Origin: an uncultured Balneolaceae bacterium
Lineage (GTDB): Bacteria > Bacteroidota > Rhodothermia > Balneolales > Balneolaceae
Length of the DNA stretch: 25,255 nucleotides
NCBI GenBank assembly: GCA_938003885.1
Contig: CALKWT010000008.1
Coordinates: forward strand, 1-25,255
Reading direction: 5' to 3'
Below the pieces are notes generated by a model. The model saw only the letters and a list, made by a program, of their open reading frames with translations. It did not search any database and was not told the origin of the DNA. The translations under genes and the position numbers were made by a program. Positions 8,583 to 16,007 of this stretch are shown one piece after another; position 1 is the first letter of the stretch, and each line of letters starts with the position of its first letter.

Positions 8583-9953
8583 ATGAAACACGATCTATCT
8601 ACAAATAAAACCCTTCTGATACTCATGATGTGCCTTTTGTTTGCCTATGGGTGCTCCTCCTCCGCAACAGGCCCTGATAATCAGGGCGTGATCGATGAGA
8701 GCGGAGTGAAGGCAGAACTGGGAGATCAAACAGTCCTTATTCCCGGGCACGTCATTGAAAGCGGACTGCGAAATGCGGATGAGGAGAAACACACATATAC
8801 CTTTGATGCGGATGTGCTGTCCGGAGCAGGCCTTGAGCTGGAGAGAAATGGAATACTGCTGCTGGAAAAGAAAGCTTTAAGAAGAATTACGTCGGTCTCG
8901 GAGAGTGACGGCCAGATTACGGTAACCACTAGCGATGATGTAACTCTGGAGGAAGCTTTTAAAGAGCTGGATCTGAAGGTGGCTGAACCGCTTCGCTTCA
9001 CACCGGCTGTGGTAGAAAAAGCGGTGATGGAGTTTCAGGGCAAACAATTTACACCCAACCATGCGGAGGATGGCACTGCCAGCTGGGAGTATCAGGTGGG
9101 CGCTTACAAGGTCAGCGGCTCTGTGCAGGCCCAGGGCTCCCGTGCCGTGGTTAAACTTGTCATGCATAAAGAGATGAATCCCGGAGGCGTGGCCTTTTCT
9201 ACAGAAGCGGTGATACAAGAGATGAGCGGGGATCTGAATGTGCAGATCAGGGATCACAAGACGCAGAGCTTCAGCTTCTCCAATCCGGGTATGGAGGGTA
9301 AAGTTGAGATGAGTTTAGCCGCAGCCGGAGGAGGCGAAGATCCGGAGTTCGGATTTGGCCCGCTGACCATGTTCCAGTTTGTGTTTGCAGTGGGCCCCGT
9401 CCCTGTAAGGATTGTAGCAAAAGTGCAGACAGTCGCCAGATTAACGGTACATTCAAAAGCGTCAGCAACGGCCAAATCAACGATCAGTTACAGTGGAACA
9501 GCCGGCGTCTCTTTTGATGGCACGAAATACAGTACGGTTGTGGGCGGGGGCCTGGAGCTGCCACTTTTTGGGGCAAGCGAAGGAGATTCAGCCCCTAGTG
9601 GATTCGATGCATACAATGTGGATACTCAGTATGGTTTTACCGCGCCGGTAATAGAGGTGCAGCTATTCGGAAATATCATTGTTCCTTTCATCAGGCCTGA
9701 GTTCTATATCGGGTCCTCCTTTCGCTGGGCACCGATCTGTAAGAATGTGCATGTCAGGTATGGGGTAACCGGCGGGGTTGATTTGAGGTTTCTGGGCCGT
9801 AGCCTTGCCAGCCGGGACGTGATGAGTATCGTGGATGAGGTGCGTAAGGACGGGTTTTCCAACGTGGAGGGTTGTCGTGAGCATTACGACAATGCGAAGA
9901 TGATTCCGGAAGCGGGACGCTACCCCGGAGAGATCACGTTTGGAGGAATGTAA
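8583..9953 (+). CDS. Putative lipoprotein, function unknown
   Basis: A 456-residue protein I do not recognise. The N-terminus has a short positive region (MKHDLSTNK), a hydrophobic stretch at about 11-22 and a lipobox-like AYGC with Cys24 followed by SSS, so it is probably a secreted lipoprotein. The start is taken as ATG 8583; in-frame TTG (8577) and CTG (8580) codons lie just before it but would add only two residues. After a linker, residues about 35-190 alternate polar and hydrophobic strands with two short helices (one near EEAFKELDLK). Residues about 200-456 are glycine-rich and beta-like, with aromatic segments such as FGFGPLTMFQFVF and PVIEVQLFGNIIVPF that resemble a barrel or lipid-facing sheet. 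It ends 13 bases from the convergent recN stop codon. No enzymatic motif was seen. Confidence 0.8.
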   Translation: MKHDLSTNKTLLILMMCLLFAYGCSSSATGPDNQGVIDESGVKAELGDQTVLIPGHVIESGLRNADEEKHTYTFDADVLSGAGLELERNGILLLEKKALRRITSVSESDGQITVTTSDDVTLEEAFKELDLKVAEPLRFTPAVVEKAVMEFQGKQFTPNHAEDGTASWEYQVGAYKVSGSVQAQGSRAVVKLVMHKEMNPGGVAFSTEAVIQEMSGDLNVQIRDHKTQSFSFSNPGMEGKVEMSLAAAGGGEDPEFGFGPLTMFQFVFAVGPVPVRIVAKVQTVARLTVHSKASATAKSTISYSGTAGVSFDGTKYSTVVGGGLELPLFGASEGDSAPSGFDAYNVDTQYGFTAPVIEVQLFGNIIVPFIRPEFYIGSSFRWAPICKNVHVRYGVTGGVDLRFLGRSLASRDVMSIVDEVRKDGFSNVEGCREHYDNAKMIPEAGRYPGEITFGGM

Positions 9954-9966
9954 TACAGCAGGTTCC

Positions 9967-11673
9967 TCAATTTCTCATTCGGCTCTGTTCGATCAGTTCC
10001 CTGGCACTGCGCAGGGCCGAATCGGTGATCTGTTCACCGCTCATCAGGCTGGCTACCTCCTGAATGTGCTCTTCACTTGTCAGGGGCAGGATTCGGGTGG
10101 TTGTTCGGGCGTCCTTCTCATTTTTCTCAACTCTGTAGTGCTTGTGGGCCTGACTTGCGATTTGTGGTTGATGAGTAATGGCGATGATCTGGCAGTGTTC
10201 CGAGAGGGTTCTCATCACTCTTCCTACCTTTTCTGAAATGCTGCCACTGATTCCTGTATCGATCTCATCAAAGATCATAACCGGCAGGTGGTGCTCTTTG
10301 GCGAGTATAGACTTCAGGGAGAGCATGACCCGGCTGATCTCTCCCCCTGACGCAATCCGGGCCAGGGGCTTCGGTTCTTCCCCCTTGTTGGTGGAGATGT
10401 AGAACCGCACCTCATTGCACCCATCCGCTGTGCAACCTATTTTTTTGCCGTCAAGCTCAAACCAGCCGTCAGAATTTTCTATCCAGGAAATTCTGGCCTC
10501 AAATTTTCCATGAAGGATACCCAGCTCACGAAGGGACCTTGCAATCTCCCCGGAGAGCTTCACCCCGACCCGCTCCCGTTCCCGGAAGAGTGCCACCGCA
10601 CACTGCTTTACCTTTTCCGCCTGATTTTCAATTTCCTTATTCAGATGGCTGGTTTCGGCATCCAGATTTTCAGCTTGGCTGAGCTCATTTTTTATCTCTT
10701 TGTAGTAGGCCAGAATCTCCCCGATGTTTTTCATATACTTTTTTTGTATCCGGTTGAGTTCTGATTGCCGTTTTCTTAACTCCTCGAGCCGCTGTGGATT
10801 GAATTCGATCCTGCTTCGGTACCGTTCGGCAAACTGAATGGTCTCCTGCAGGCTGATCCTTGCGGTGGTCACCTCCTGCAAGTAGGTCTCAAAATCGGGT
10901 TCGATTCGGGCCAGATCTTCCAGATTCAATTTTATATCGTTCAACATCTCGATCAGCCCCGTTTCTGCCCTTTCATCAATCGTGGCAATAGCGGAAGCTT
11001 TTTGATCCAGCTCTTCCGCATTGTCAAGAAGATTCATTTCTGCAATCAACGCTTCTTCTTCCTCTATATCGAGCTGGGCATCTTCAATCTCTTTCACCTG
11101 AAACTGGTAGAGTTCGGTTTTTTCCCGAAGTTCCGCTTCTCGTTTTTTCAGGTTGCGCAGCTCCTTCTGAAGAGCTAACATTTTTTGGTACTCTTTCGAA
11201 TAGGCTTTCAGCGCTGGTTGAACCGATTCAAACTGATCGATCACTCCGAGATGGTTCTCTTCATCCAGGAGCTGCTGATGATCGTGCTGCCCGTGCAGGT
11301 CCACAAGATGATTTCCAGCCTCCTTCAAAACGGAAATGTTGACCGGGGTATCATTGATAAATGCACGGCTTCCAGATTGACGTATCTCCCTGCGAAGGAT
11401 CAGTTCATCCCGGTACTCCACGGCATGCTCTTCCAGGAACGGTTTCAGCCACTCTCCCGGCCCTGCTGCAATCACTGCCTCGGCGATCGCCTTGTCTGCG
11501 CCATGACGGATCATGTCGGTATCCGCCCTCTCTCCCAAAATCATGTTGAGGGCTCCTATGATGATCGACTTACCTGCTCCAGTCTGTCCGGTCAAGACAT
11601 TCAAGCCAGCCTCAAAGTGAACTTCAAGTTCATCAATGAGAGCAAAATTTTTTATAAATAATGATTTTATCAT
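9967..11673 (-). CDS. recN: DNA repair protein RecN
   Basis: A 568-residue SMC-like ATPase acting in DNA double-strand break repair, where it holds DNA ends and promotes RecA-mediated repair. The N-terminal ATPase half has the Walker A motif GQTGAGKS (29-36) after the family start IKNFALIDELEVHF. Long coiled-coil arms occupy about 150-370, with repeated heptads rich in Glu, Lys and Leu. The C-terminal half has the ABC signature LARIASGGEISRVML and Walker B PVMIFDEIDTGISG, followed by ITHQPQIAS. Length matches the family (about 550-570). Walker A carries Gln30 where RecN usually has Glu (GETGAGKS). It is divergent from hslO over a 314-base gap and convergent with the lipoprotein gene 13 bases away. 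No confident LexA box was found upstream. Confidence 0.97.
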   Translation of the reverse strand: MIKSLFIKNFALIDELEVHFEAGLNVLTGQTGAGKSIIIGALNMILGERADTDMIRHGADKAIAEAVIAAGPGEWLKPFLEEHAVEYRDELILRREIRQSGSRAFINDTPVNISVLKEAGNHLVDLHGQHDHQQLLDEENHLGVIDQFESVQPALKAYSKEYQKMLALQKELRNLKKREAELREKTELYQFQVKEIEDAQLDIEEEEALIAEMNLLDNAEELDQKASAIATIDERAETGLIEMLNDIKLNLEDLARIEPDFETYLQEVTTARISLQETIQFAERYRSRIEFNPQRLEELRKRQSELNRIQKKYMKNIGEILAYYKEIKNELSQAENLDAETSHLNKEIENQAEKVKQCAVALFRERERVGVKLSGEIARSLRELGILHGKFEARISWIENSDGWFELDGKKIGCTADGCNEVRFYISTNKGEEPKPLARIASGGEISRVMLSLKSILAKEHHLPVMIFDEIDTGISGSISEKVGRVMRTLSEHCQIIAITHQPQIASQAHKHYRVEKNEKDARTTTRILPLTSEEHIQEVASLMSGEQITDSALRSARELIEQSRMRN

Positions 11674-11987
11674 CTGACTTTCTTGATATAAGAGATTGTT
11701 CGTTTTAAATAAGAGGAGAGGTTCTATGCACTGTACTCACCTTTAAAGTAAACATCCTTCACTACTTTTAAAACAGACATAACAAAGATAAGGTGGAATG
11801 AGAAAACTTTCGCCAACAGTGCGAACAGAACGCCGGTGCAGAGAATTGACCGGCCTGATGCCGGAGGGTGGGATCGTCCCGGTTGAAATAGGAATAGATG
11901 CTCTTTTCTAATTTCCGTAATTTAATGGTTCATATTCAATGCCTGCAAACGATTCAAGATGCTGCAGGGAATCAGAAAGGTGAGATC
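11674..11987. other. recN-hslO divergent intergenic region with GC-rich hairpins
   Basis: This 314-base gap must hold the promoters of recN (minus) and hslO (plus). The recN-proximal half is AT-rich. The hslO-proximal half contains four CCGG-centred elements: GCCGGT at 11832-11837, ACCGGC at 11849-11854, GCCGG at 11860-11864 and CCCGGT at 11878-11883. They can pair in several mutually exclusive ways. A small GGGA-TCG-TCCC hairpin is nested at 11870-11880. An in-frame ATG at 11898 would extend HslO by 30 residues, but those residues are not like the family. Confidence 0.5.
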
Positions 11988-12917
11988 ATGACAAGAAAAA
12001 ATACCGGCAATGTGATAAATAAAAAAGAGTTCCAATTCAGGGACCGGCTGATCAAGGGAATTGAAGCAGAAGGCCGCTTCAAAGTCAGTGTTGTGAAAAC
12101 AACAGAAGTTGTACGGACAGCCCAATTGAATCACAATCTCTCTCTTCTCAACACCCTGTTACTGGGAAGGACTCTCACGGTATCCATGCTGCTTGCCTCG
12201 GAGCTGAAAGGAGAGGAGCGTATCCGGGTTACGCTGGAAGGCAGCGGCCCTGTGGGTATGATTGTGGCCGAAGCGAACCGGGCGGGTGAGGTGCGAGGCT
12301 ATGTGAACAACCCGGGTGCAGAGCTGGACTATTCAGACGACGATGTGAAGATCGGGAATGGGATCGGAATCGGCCTTCTTACGGTTTCCAAAACCTTATA
12401 TAATGAGGCAGAGCCTCAGGTCAGCTCTATTGAAATTGTAAAGGGAGATATACAGTCTGACATCGCCCACTATATGGTACAATCGGAACAGGTGCTTTCG
12501 GCTATCAAACTGGATGTCAGTCTGAATGAGGATGGTACAGTGAAACAGGCTGGCGGCCTGCTTATCCAGCGGTTGCCGGGTGCTGATCCTGAAATGATGG
12601 AAACTCTGGAAGAGACGCTGGCAGAACTTCCTCCTGTAAGTGAACTGCTTTCCGGCGATGAATATATAGATGAGATTATGGTGAAGGCTTCGGCTCCCTT
12701 CCGGGTTAAAGAGCTGGACCGGTTGCCGGTTCACTTTTTTTGCAGATGCAGCACAGATAACTTTAAAAATGCCCTCGCCCTGCTGAGCTACGAGGACCTG
12801 AAAGGGATGCAAGATGAAGATCAGGAGATGGTGTGCCACTTCTGCAGTAAAAAGCACAAGATCTCAAAGGATGAGATGTTACAGATCGCAGAAACTGTGC
12901 GGGCCCGTCTGAATTAG
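11988..12917 (+). CDS. hslO: Hsp33 redox-regulated holdase chaperone
   Basis: A 309-residue cytoplasmic chaperone activated by combined oxidative and heat stress, when its zinc centre is oxidised and it binds unfolding proteins. The core domain begins around residue 15 (FRDRLIKGIEAEGRFKVSVV), with the typical GSGPVGMIVAEAN and VRGYVNNPGAEL segments near 86-113. The C-terminal redox switch is intact: Cys252 and Cys254 (CRC), then Cys283 and Cys286 (CHFC). The start at 11988 is chosen because GGTGA lies six bases upstream and the preceding 30 in-frame residues from 11898 are not family-like. It is slightly longer than the usual 290 residues. A GC-rich hairpin begins directly after the TAG stop. 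It is convergent with the Fe-S carrier gene. Confidence 0.95.
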   Translation: MTRKNTGNVINKKEFQFRDRLIKGIEAEGRFKVSVVKTTEVVRTAQLNHNLSLLNTLLLGRTLTVSMLLASELKGEERIRVTLEGSGPVGMIVAEANRAGEVRGYVNNPGAELDYSDDDVKIGNGIGIGLLTVSKTLYNEAEPQVSSIEIVKGDIQSDIAHYMVQSEQVLSAIKLDVSLNEDGTVKQAGGLLIQRLPGADPEMMETLEETLAELPPVSELLSGDEYIDEIMVKASAPFRVKELDRLPVHFFCRCSTDNFKNALALLSYEDLKGMQDEDQEMVCHFCSKKHKISKDEMLQIAETVRARLN

Positions 12918-12938
12918 CCGGCCGCGGTTTGCGGCCGG
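12918..12938 (+). terminator. GC-rich stem-loop just after hslO stop (terminator-like, no U tract)
   Basis: CCGGCCGC and GCGGCCGG form a perfect 8-bp stem around a five-base loop, starting at the base after the hslO stop codon. No T run follows on either strand, so it is not a classical intrinsic terminator. It could protect the 3' end or block transcription between the convergent hslO and Fe-S carrier genes. Two further inverted repeats lie in the same gap: GGCCAG/CTGGCC at 12948-12970 and the palindrome CCGGGCCCGG at 12983-12992. Confidence 0.5.
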
Positions 12939-13011
12939 GAAGCCATCGGCCAGGTTGATGCGGACTGGCCAGGAATAGCTGTCCGGGCCCGGCCCGGCTT
13001 GCCGCAACCCG

Positions 13012-13455
13012 TTAGATTGCAAATGATGAGCCACACCCGCACGCCTCTGTCGCATTGGGGTTGTCGAAAGTGAACCCGCGTGCATCCAGTCCGAGTGGAT
13101 AGTCTACAACTATTCCATTCAGATAGATAAGGTGGTTCTCATCGATCACAATCTCAATCCCCTGGCTTTCAATGATGCGATCTGCATCCGTTTTGTGATC
13201 GAAACCCAGTTTATAACTCAGTCCCGAGCAGCCGCCGCCTTCAACGGCAACCCGCAGATAGAGCTGATCATCCAGATTTTCCTGAGATTTTATTTTTTTG
13301 ATCTGGCGGGCTGCATTTTCCGTCAGAATTACAGGGTCGGCCGAAGGGTCAGCCGGTATGACGGGCCCGGAAGGCCCGGATTCTACTTCAGGTTCATCCA
13401 CATCATCCAGAAGGGATGCAATGACATCGTCAAGGTTTTCGTCTGATATTGCCAT
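13012..13455 (-). CDS. A-type iron-sulfur cluster carrier (ErpA/IscA/SufA family) with acidic N-terminal extension
   Basis: A 147-residue cytoplasmic protein that should accept and deliver Fe-S clusters to apo-enzymes. The conserved domain (about 42-147) carries the three cluster-binding cysteines: Cys76 in GGGCSG, and Cys139 and Cys141 in CGCGSSF near the end. The usual family length is 105-125 residues. The first 40 residues are an added acidic, Pro- and Ser-containing tail with no internal Met, so it appears genuinely translated from the ATG at 13455. It follows the AlbA_2 gene by 11 bases and closes the minus-strand run that contains lipA, whose product consumes Fe-S clusters. The choice between ErpA, IscA and SufA is not possible from sequence alone, so no symbol is given. 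Confidence 0.92.
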   Translation of the reverse strand: MAISDENLDDVIASLLDDVDEPEVESGPSGPVIPADPSADPVILTENAARQIKKIKSQENLDDQLYLRVAVEGGGCSGLSYKLGFDHKTDADRIIESQGIEIVIDENHLIYLNGIVVDYPLGLDARGFTFDNPNATEACGCGSSFAI

Positions 13456-13466
13456 AACACGTTTAC

Positions 13467-14144
13467 TTATCTTGTTGCGTTAGCAAATGTATAATATTCA
13501 ATTTTCTTCTTGCGGAACAGGTCCAGTACTCCGGCGCTTACCAGATTGATAAGAATCTGGGATGCACGGTAGGTGGTCACATTTATAAGCTGAGAGTATT
13601 TGTTGACGGTAATCTCTCCATATTCGTTCAAATAACGAAACAACATCTGTTCGTTTTCACTGTATTCAAATGTAACACCACTCCTTTGCGTGCGATTTTT
13701 CAAAATTTCTGCAAATTCATCACTCGCCAGTACACTTTCATCATTTTCCCGGATAAAGACAAGCCGTTTTTGGCTATTCTTTATAAATACAGGTTTTTTA
13801 TCTGCTTCCGCTATGCGGACCAGCATCACATCGTTGGAACCTGCGTGAACCATCTCCACATTAATAGGTACAGGAGGAATGCAATACTCATTGACAGCTT
13901 TGTAAAGCTCATACTCCTCTTCAAAATAACTGTTGATGCCTGTTATCTGACCATTGTCATCGACGCCGATCAGAAGTGTGCCTCCCCCCGTATTGGCAAA
14001 TGCCGCAATTTCTCTGGATATCTTTTTCAATGACGGGATGGTTTTCTTGAACTCGAGGTAGGTGCCTTCCCCCGTTTCAATCAGATGGCGGAGATCATCC
14101 GGCGTCATTTTTGAAATTTTAATTTCACCGTTGGGAAGCATCAT
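13467..14144 (-). CDS. Small AlbA_2 (Schlafen-type) putative nucleotide/DNA-binding protein with winged helix
   Basis: A protein of about 225 residues. Its N-terminal half shows the AlbA_2 pattern: TYLEFKKTIPSL, then EIAAFANTGGGTLLIGVDDNG and GINSY. This fold is found in predicted ATP- or nucleic-acid-binding regulators and in Schlafen proteins. The last 65 residues look like a winged helix-turn-helix (NEQMLFRYLNEYG, ITVNKYSQLINVT, RASQILINLVSAG), so a DNA-binding regulator is plausible. The start is uncertain. ATG at 14144 is chosen as the first ATG, but the frame also opens from a GTG at 14213, 17 bases after gpsA, and neither has a good Shine-Dalgarno. It lies between gpsA and the Fe-S carrier gene in a tight run. 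No specific function is known to me. Confidence 0.8.
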   Translation of the reverse strand: MMLPNGEIKISKMTPDDLRHLIETGEGTYLEFKKTIPSLKKISREIAAFANTGGGTLLIGVDDNGQITGINSYFEEEYELYKAVNEYCIPPVPINVEMVHAGSNDVMLVRIAEADKKPVFIKNSQKRLVFIRENDESVLASDEFAEILKNRTQRSGVTFEYSENEQMLFRYLNEYGEITVNKYSQLINVTTYRASQILINLVSAGVLDLFRKKKIEYYTFANATR

Positions 14145-14230
14145 GGCTTTGTAATTTAATGGGTTCAGATGAAATTTAAGTGAAGTGGGGCTCCAGGTGG
14201 ATACGCTGCACACTGAGGTGTTTGTCTGTT

Positions 14231-15241
14231 CTAAATCATAATCTCATCTTTTGCGTTTCTTGTCATTAAGGTATGTAACGCACTCTTGGGGTCTATATTT
14301 TCAAACAACACCTTGTAAACTGCACTTGTAATAGGCATGTCAACTCTGTTTTGATGAGACCACTGATGAACTGACCGGGTAGTGAAGACCCCTTCTGCGA
14401 CCATGCTCATGTTGTCGGTGATTTCACGAAGGGTCTTTCCCTTACCGATATGGTAACCCACAAAACGGTTGCGGCTGTGCCGGCTTGTACAGGTAACGAT
14501 CAGGTCTCCCATGCCTGTCAATCCTGAAAAGGTATCTTGTGAGGCGCCCAAGGTTGCACCCATCCGTTTCATTTCATGGAGTCCGCGTGTGATGAGTGCG
14601 GCTTTGGCATTATCTCCCAGTTCCCCGCCATCTACAATGCCGGCAGCGATAGCCATGATATTTTTCAGGGCACCGCCGATCTCAGCTCCCAAAATGTCGT
14701 GATTGAAGTAAACTCTGAACATCGGGGTGATAAATGTTTCCTGGATAATTCTGGCTACCCGTTTTGAGTAGGCTGTCGCCACTACAGCTGTTGGTTTTTC
14801 CAAGGCAACCTCTTCAGCATGGCTGGGTCCAGTGAGTACACCGATATTATCTTCCAAGATCACTCCTTCCAGCACTTCTGCAAGAATCTGAGAAGGAAGC
14901 AGAAGTGTCTCCTGCTCGATACCCTTGGCCACGGAGACCACAACTTCAGAACCAGACAAATACTTTTTTGCCTCGCCCGCAACCTCTCTCATCGCATGTG
15001 TAGGAGTCGCGAAGAGCACAATTTCAGAGCCCGGTATGATTTCTGAGAGATTGTTGCCTGCTTTTACAGTTTCAGGGAGCCGGATATCAGAGAGGTATAC
15101 GGGATTGAAACCTGACGTGTTAATACTCTCTACTACCTTTTCATCTCTTGCGAAAATGGTAACATCCCTGCCCTTTCCTCCCAACAGGGCGGCCAGGGCT
15201 GTTCCGAAACTTCCTGCTCCTACGACAGTGATCTTTTTCAC
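14231..15241 (-). CDS. gpsA: Glycerol-3-phosphate dehydrogenase [NAD(P)+]
   Basis: A 336-residue cytoplasmic enzyme that reduces dihydroxyacetone phosphate to sn-glycerol-3-phosphate for phospholipid synthesis. The Rossmann motif GAGSFG is at 8-13, followed by VSVAKGIE near 102-109, GPSHAEEV at 139-146, and Lys193 in GGALKNIMAIAAG, the expected catalytic lysine. The SRHSRNRFVG segment is also typical. The start is GTG at 15241, which overlaps the plsY stop as GTGA, with an AGAGAG Shine-Dalgarno just upstream inside plsY. This implies translational coupling. The partner is functionally apt, since PlsY uses the product of GpsA as acyl acceptor. Length matches the family. Confidence 0.97.
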   Translation of the reverse strand: MKKITVVGAGSFGTALAALLGGKGRDVTIFARDEKVVESINTSGFNPVYLSDIRLPETVKAGNNLSEIIPGSEIVLFATPTHAMREVAGEAKKYLSGSEVVVSVAKGIEQETLLLPSQILAEVLEGVILEDNIGVLTGPSHAEEVALEKPTAVVATAYSKRVARIIQETFITPMFRVYFNHDILGAEIGGALKNIMAIAAGIVDGGELGDNAKAALITRGLHEMKRMGATLGASQDTFSGLTGMGDLIVTCTSRHSRNRFVGYHIGKGKTLREITDNMSMVAEGVFTTRSVHQWSHQNRVDMPITSAVYKVLFENIDPKSALHTLMTRNAKDEIMI

Positions 15242-15930
15242 GAATTGCTCTCTTTGTTTAAACTCCCGGCTGAAGGCCTGAAGGATGCTATTCTGTTCTC
15301 GTTCCCATCTCTCAGCCTCTTTATATTTCCTTTATGCTTGATAATGATGGCAAGGGCCAATATGCTGCTGAACAGGATAATGCTGCCATCGATATCTTTA
15401 TTGAATCCGTAGCGGAGGGTTAGCTGAGAAAAGGGGTAGATCAGGGAGCCGATGATGGAACCCAGGGATACATAACGGGTGGTGATCATGACAATAAGGA
15501 ATACTGCCAGGGAGATGCTGATGGAGATTGGCTCAATACCGTAAAGCATTCCTGTGGCTGTTGCCGCGCCTTTCCCTCCGCTAAATCCTGCGTAAATTGG
15601 GTACATATGCCCGATCACAGCTGCAACACCACAGAAAATGACGACCATCGACTCCACTTCCCAGCCGCTGTAGAGAGAAACGGGGCCCTCTGCTATTCTC
15701 CACGCGAGTCCGGCTATCACAGTTGTGCAGAAAAGTCCTTTTCCAAAGTCGAACAGCAGTACAGCAGTACCGGCTTTCCATCCAAGTATGCGAAAGGTGT
15801 TCGTTGCACCTGCATTTCCGCTGCCGTGTTCACGGATATCTATATCATAGAATATTCTTCCCGTCCAGAGCGAACTTGGAATAGAACCGATTAAATAACT
15901 TAATGCAATTACTGCAGCCAGAGAGATCAT
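15238..15930 (-). CDS. plsY: Glycerol-3-phosphate acyltransferase PlsY
   Basis: A 230-residue integral membrane enzyme that transfers the acyl group of acyl-phosphate to glycerol-3-phosphate, the first committed phospholipid step. The N-terminal signature is clear: YLIGSIPSS at about 12-20, then IDIREHGSGNAGATNTFR around residues 30-47. A second conserved segment, GFSGGKGAATATG, follows in the middle. Several hydrophobic segments are visible (about 3-22, 52-70, 93-112, 134-150, 175-195). The last 30 residues are hydrophilic and basic, longer than in many relatives. The ATG at 15930 fits the family start. The stop codon overlaps the gpsA start. LipA lies 77 bases upstream on the same strand, so plsY may have its own promoter or be read from lipBA. 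Confidence 0.96.
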   Translation of the reverse strand: MISLAAVIALSYLIGSIPSSLWTGRIFYDIDIREHGSGNAGATNTFRILGWKAGTAVLLFDFGKGLFCTTVIAGLAWRIAEGPVSLYSGWEVESMVVIFCGVAAVIGHMYPIYAGFSGGKGAATATGMLYGIEPISISISLAVFLIVMITTRYVSLGSIIGSLIYPFSQLTLRYGFNKDIDGSIILFSSILALAIIIKHKGNIKRLRDGNENRIASFRPSAGSLNKESNS

Positions 15931-16007
15931 TGGAGCTGTTCCGTTGATGATTTAATTTCTCAAAAATAACAAATGGAACCAAAAGGATCGATAAAATAGT
16001 TGAGTGC

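Noticed and set aside
8342..8626. 94-codon minus-strand frame across the lipoprotein start
   Set aside because: No domain, overlaps the lipoprotein signal sequence, and its composition is basic and low in structure.
11783..11790. TATCTTTG on the minus strand, matching the Bacteroidota -7 box TAnnTTTG, upstream of recN
   Set aside because: With six fixed bases, one or a few matches are expected by chance in the intergenic DNA searched. The upstream TTG-type element sits 23 bases away, outside the usual spacing.
11898..11987. In-frame ATG giving HslO a 30-residue N-terminal extension
   Set aside because: The extension is not like Hsp33, and the internal ATG at 11988 has a good Shine-Dalgarno at proper spacing.
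15961..15968. TATTTTTG on the minus strand, a TAnnTTTG match 30 bases before plsY
   Set aside because: Position is plausible for a plsY promoter, but no correctly spaced -33 element is visible, and single matches are at chance level.
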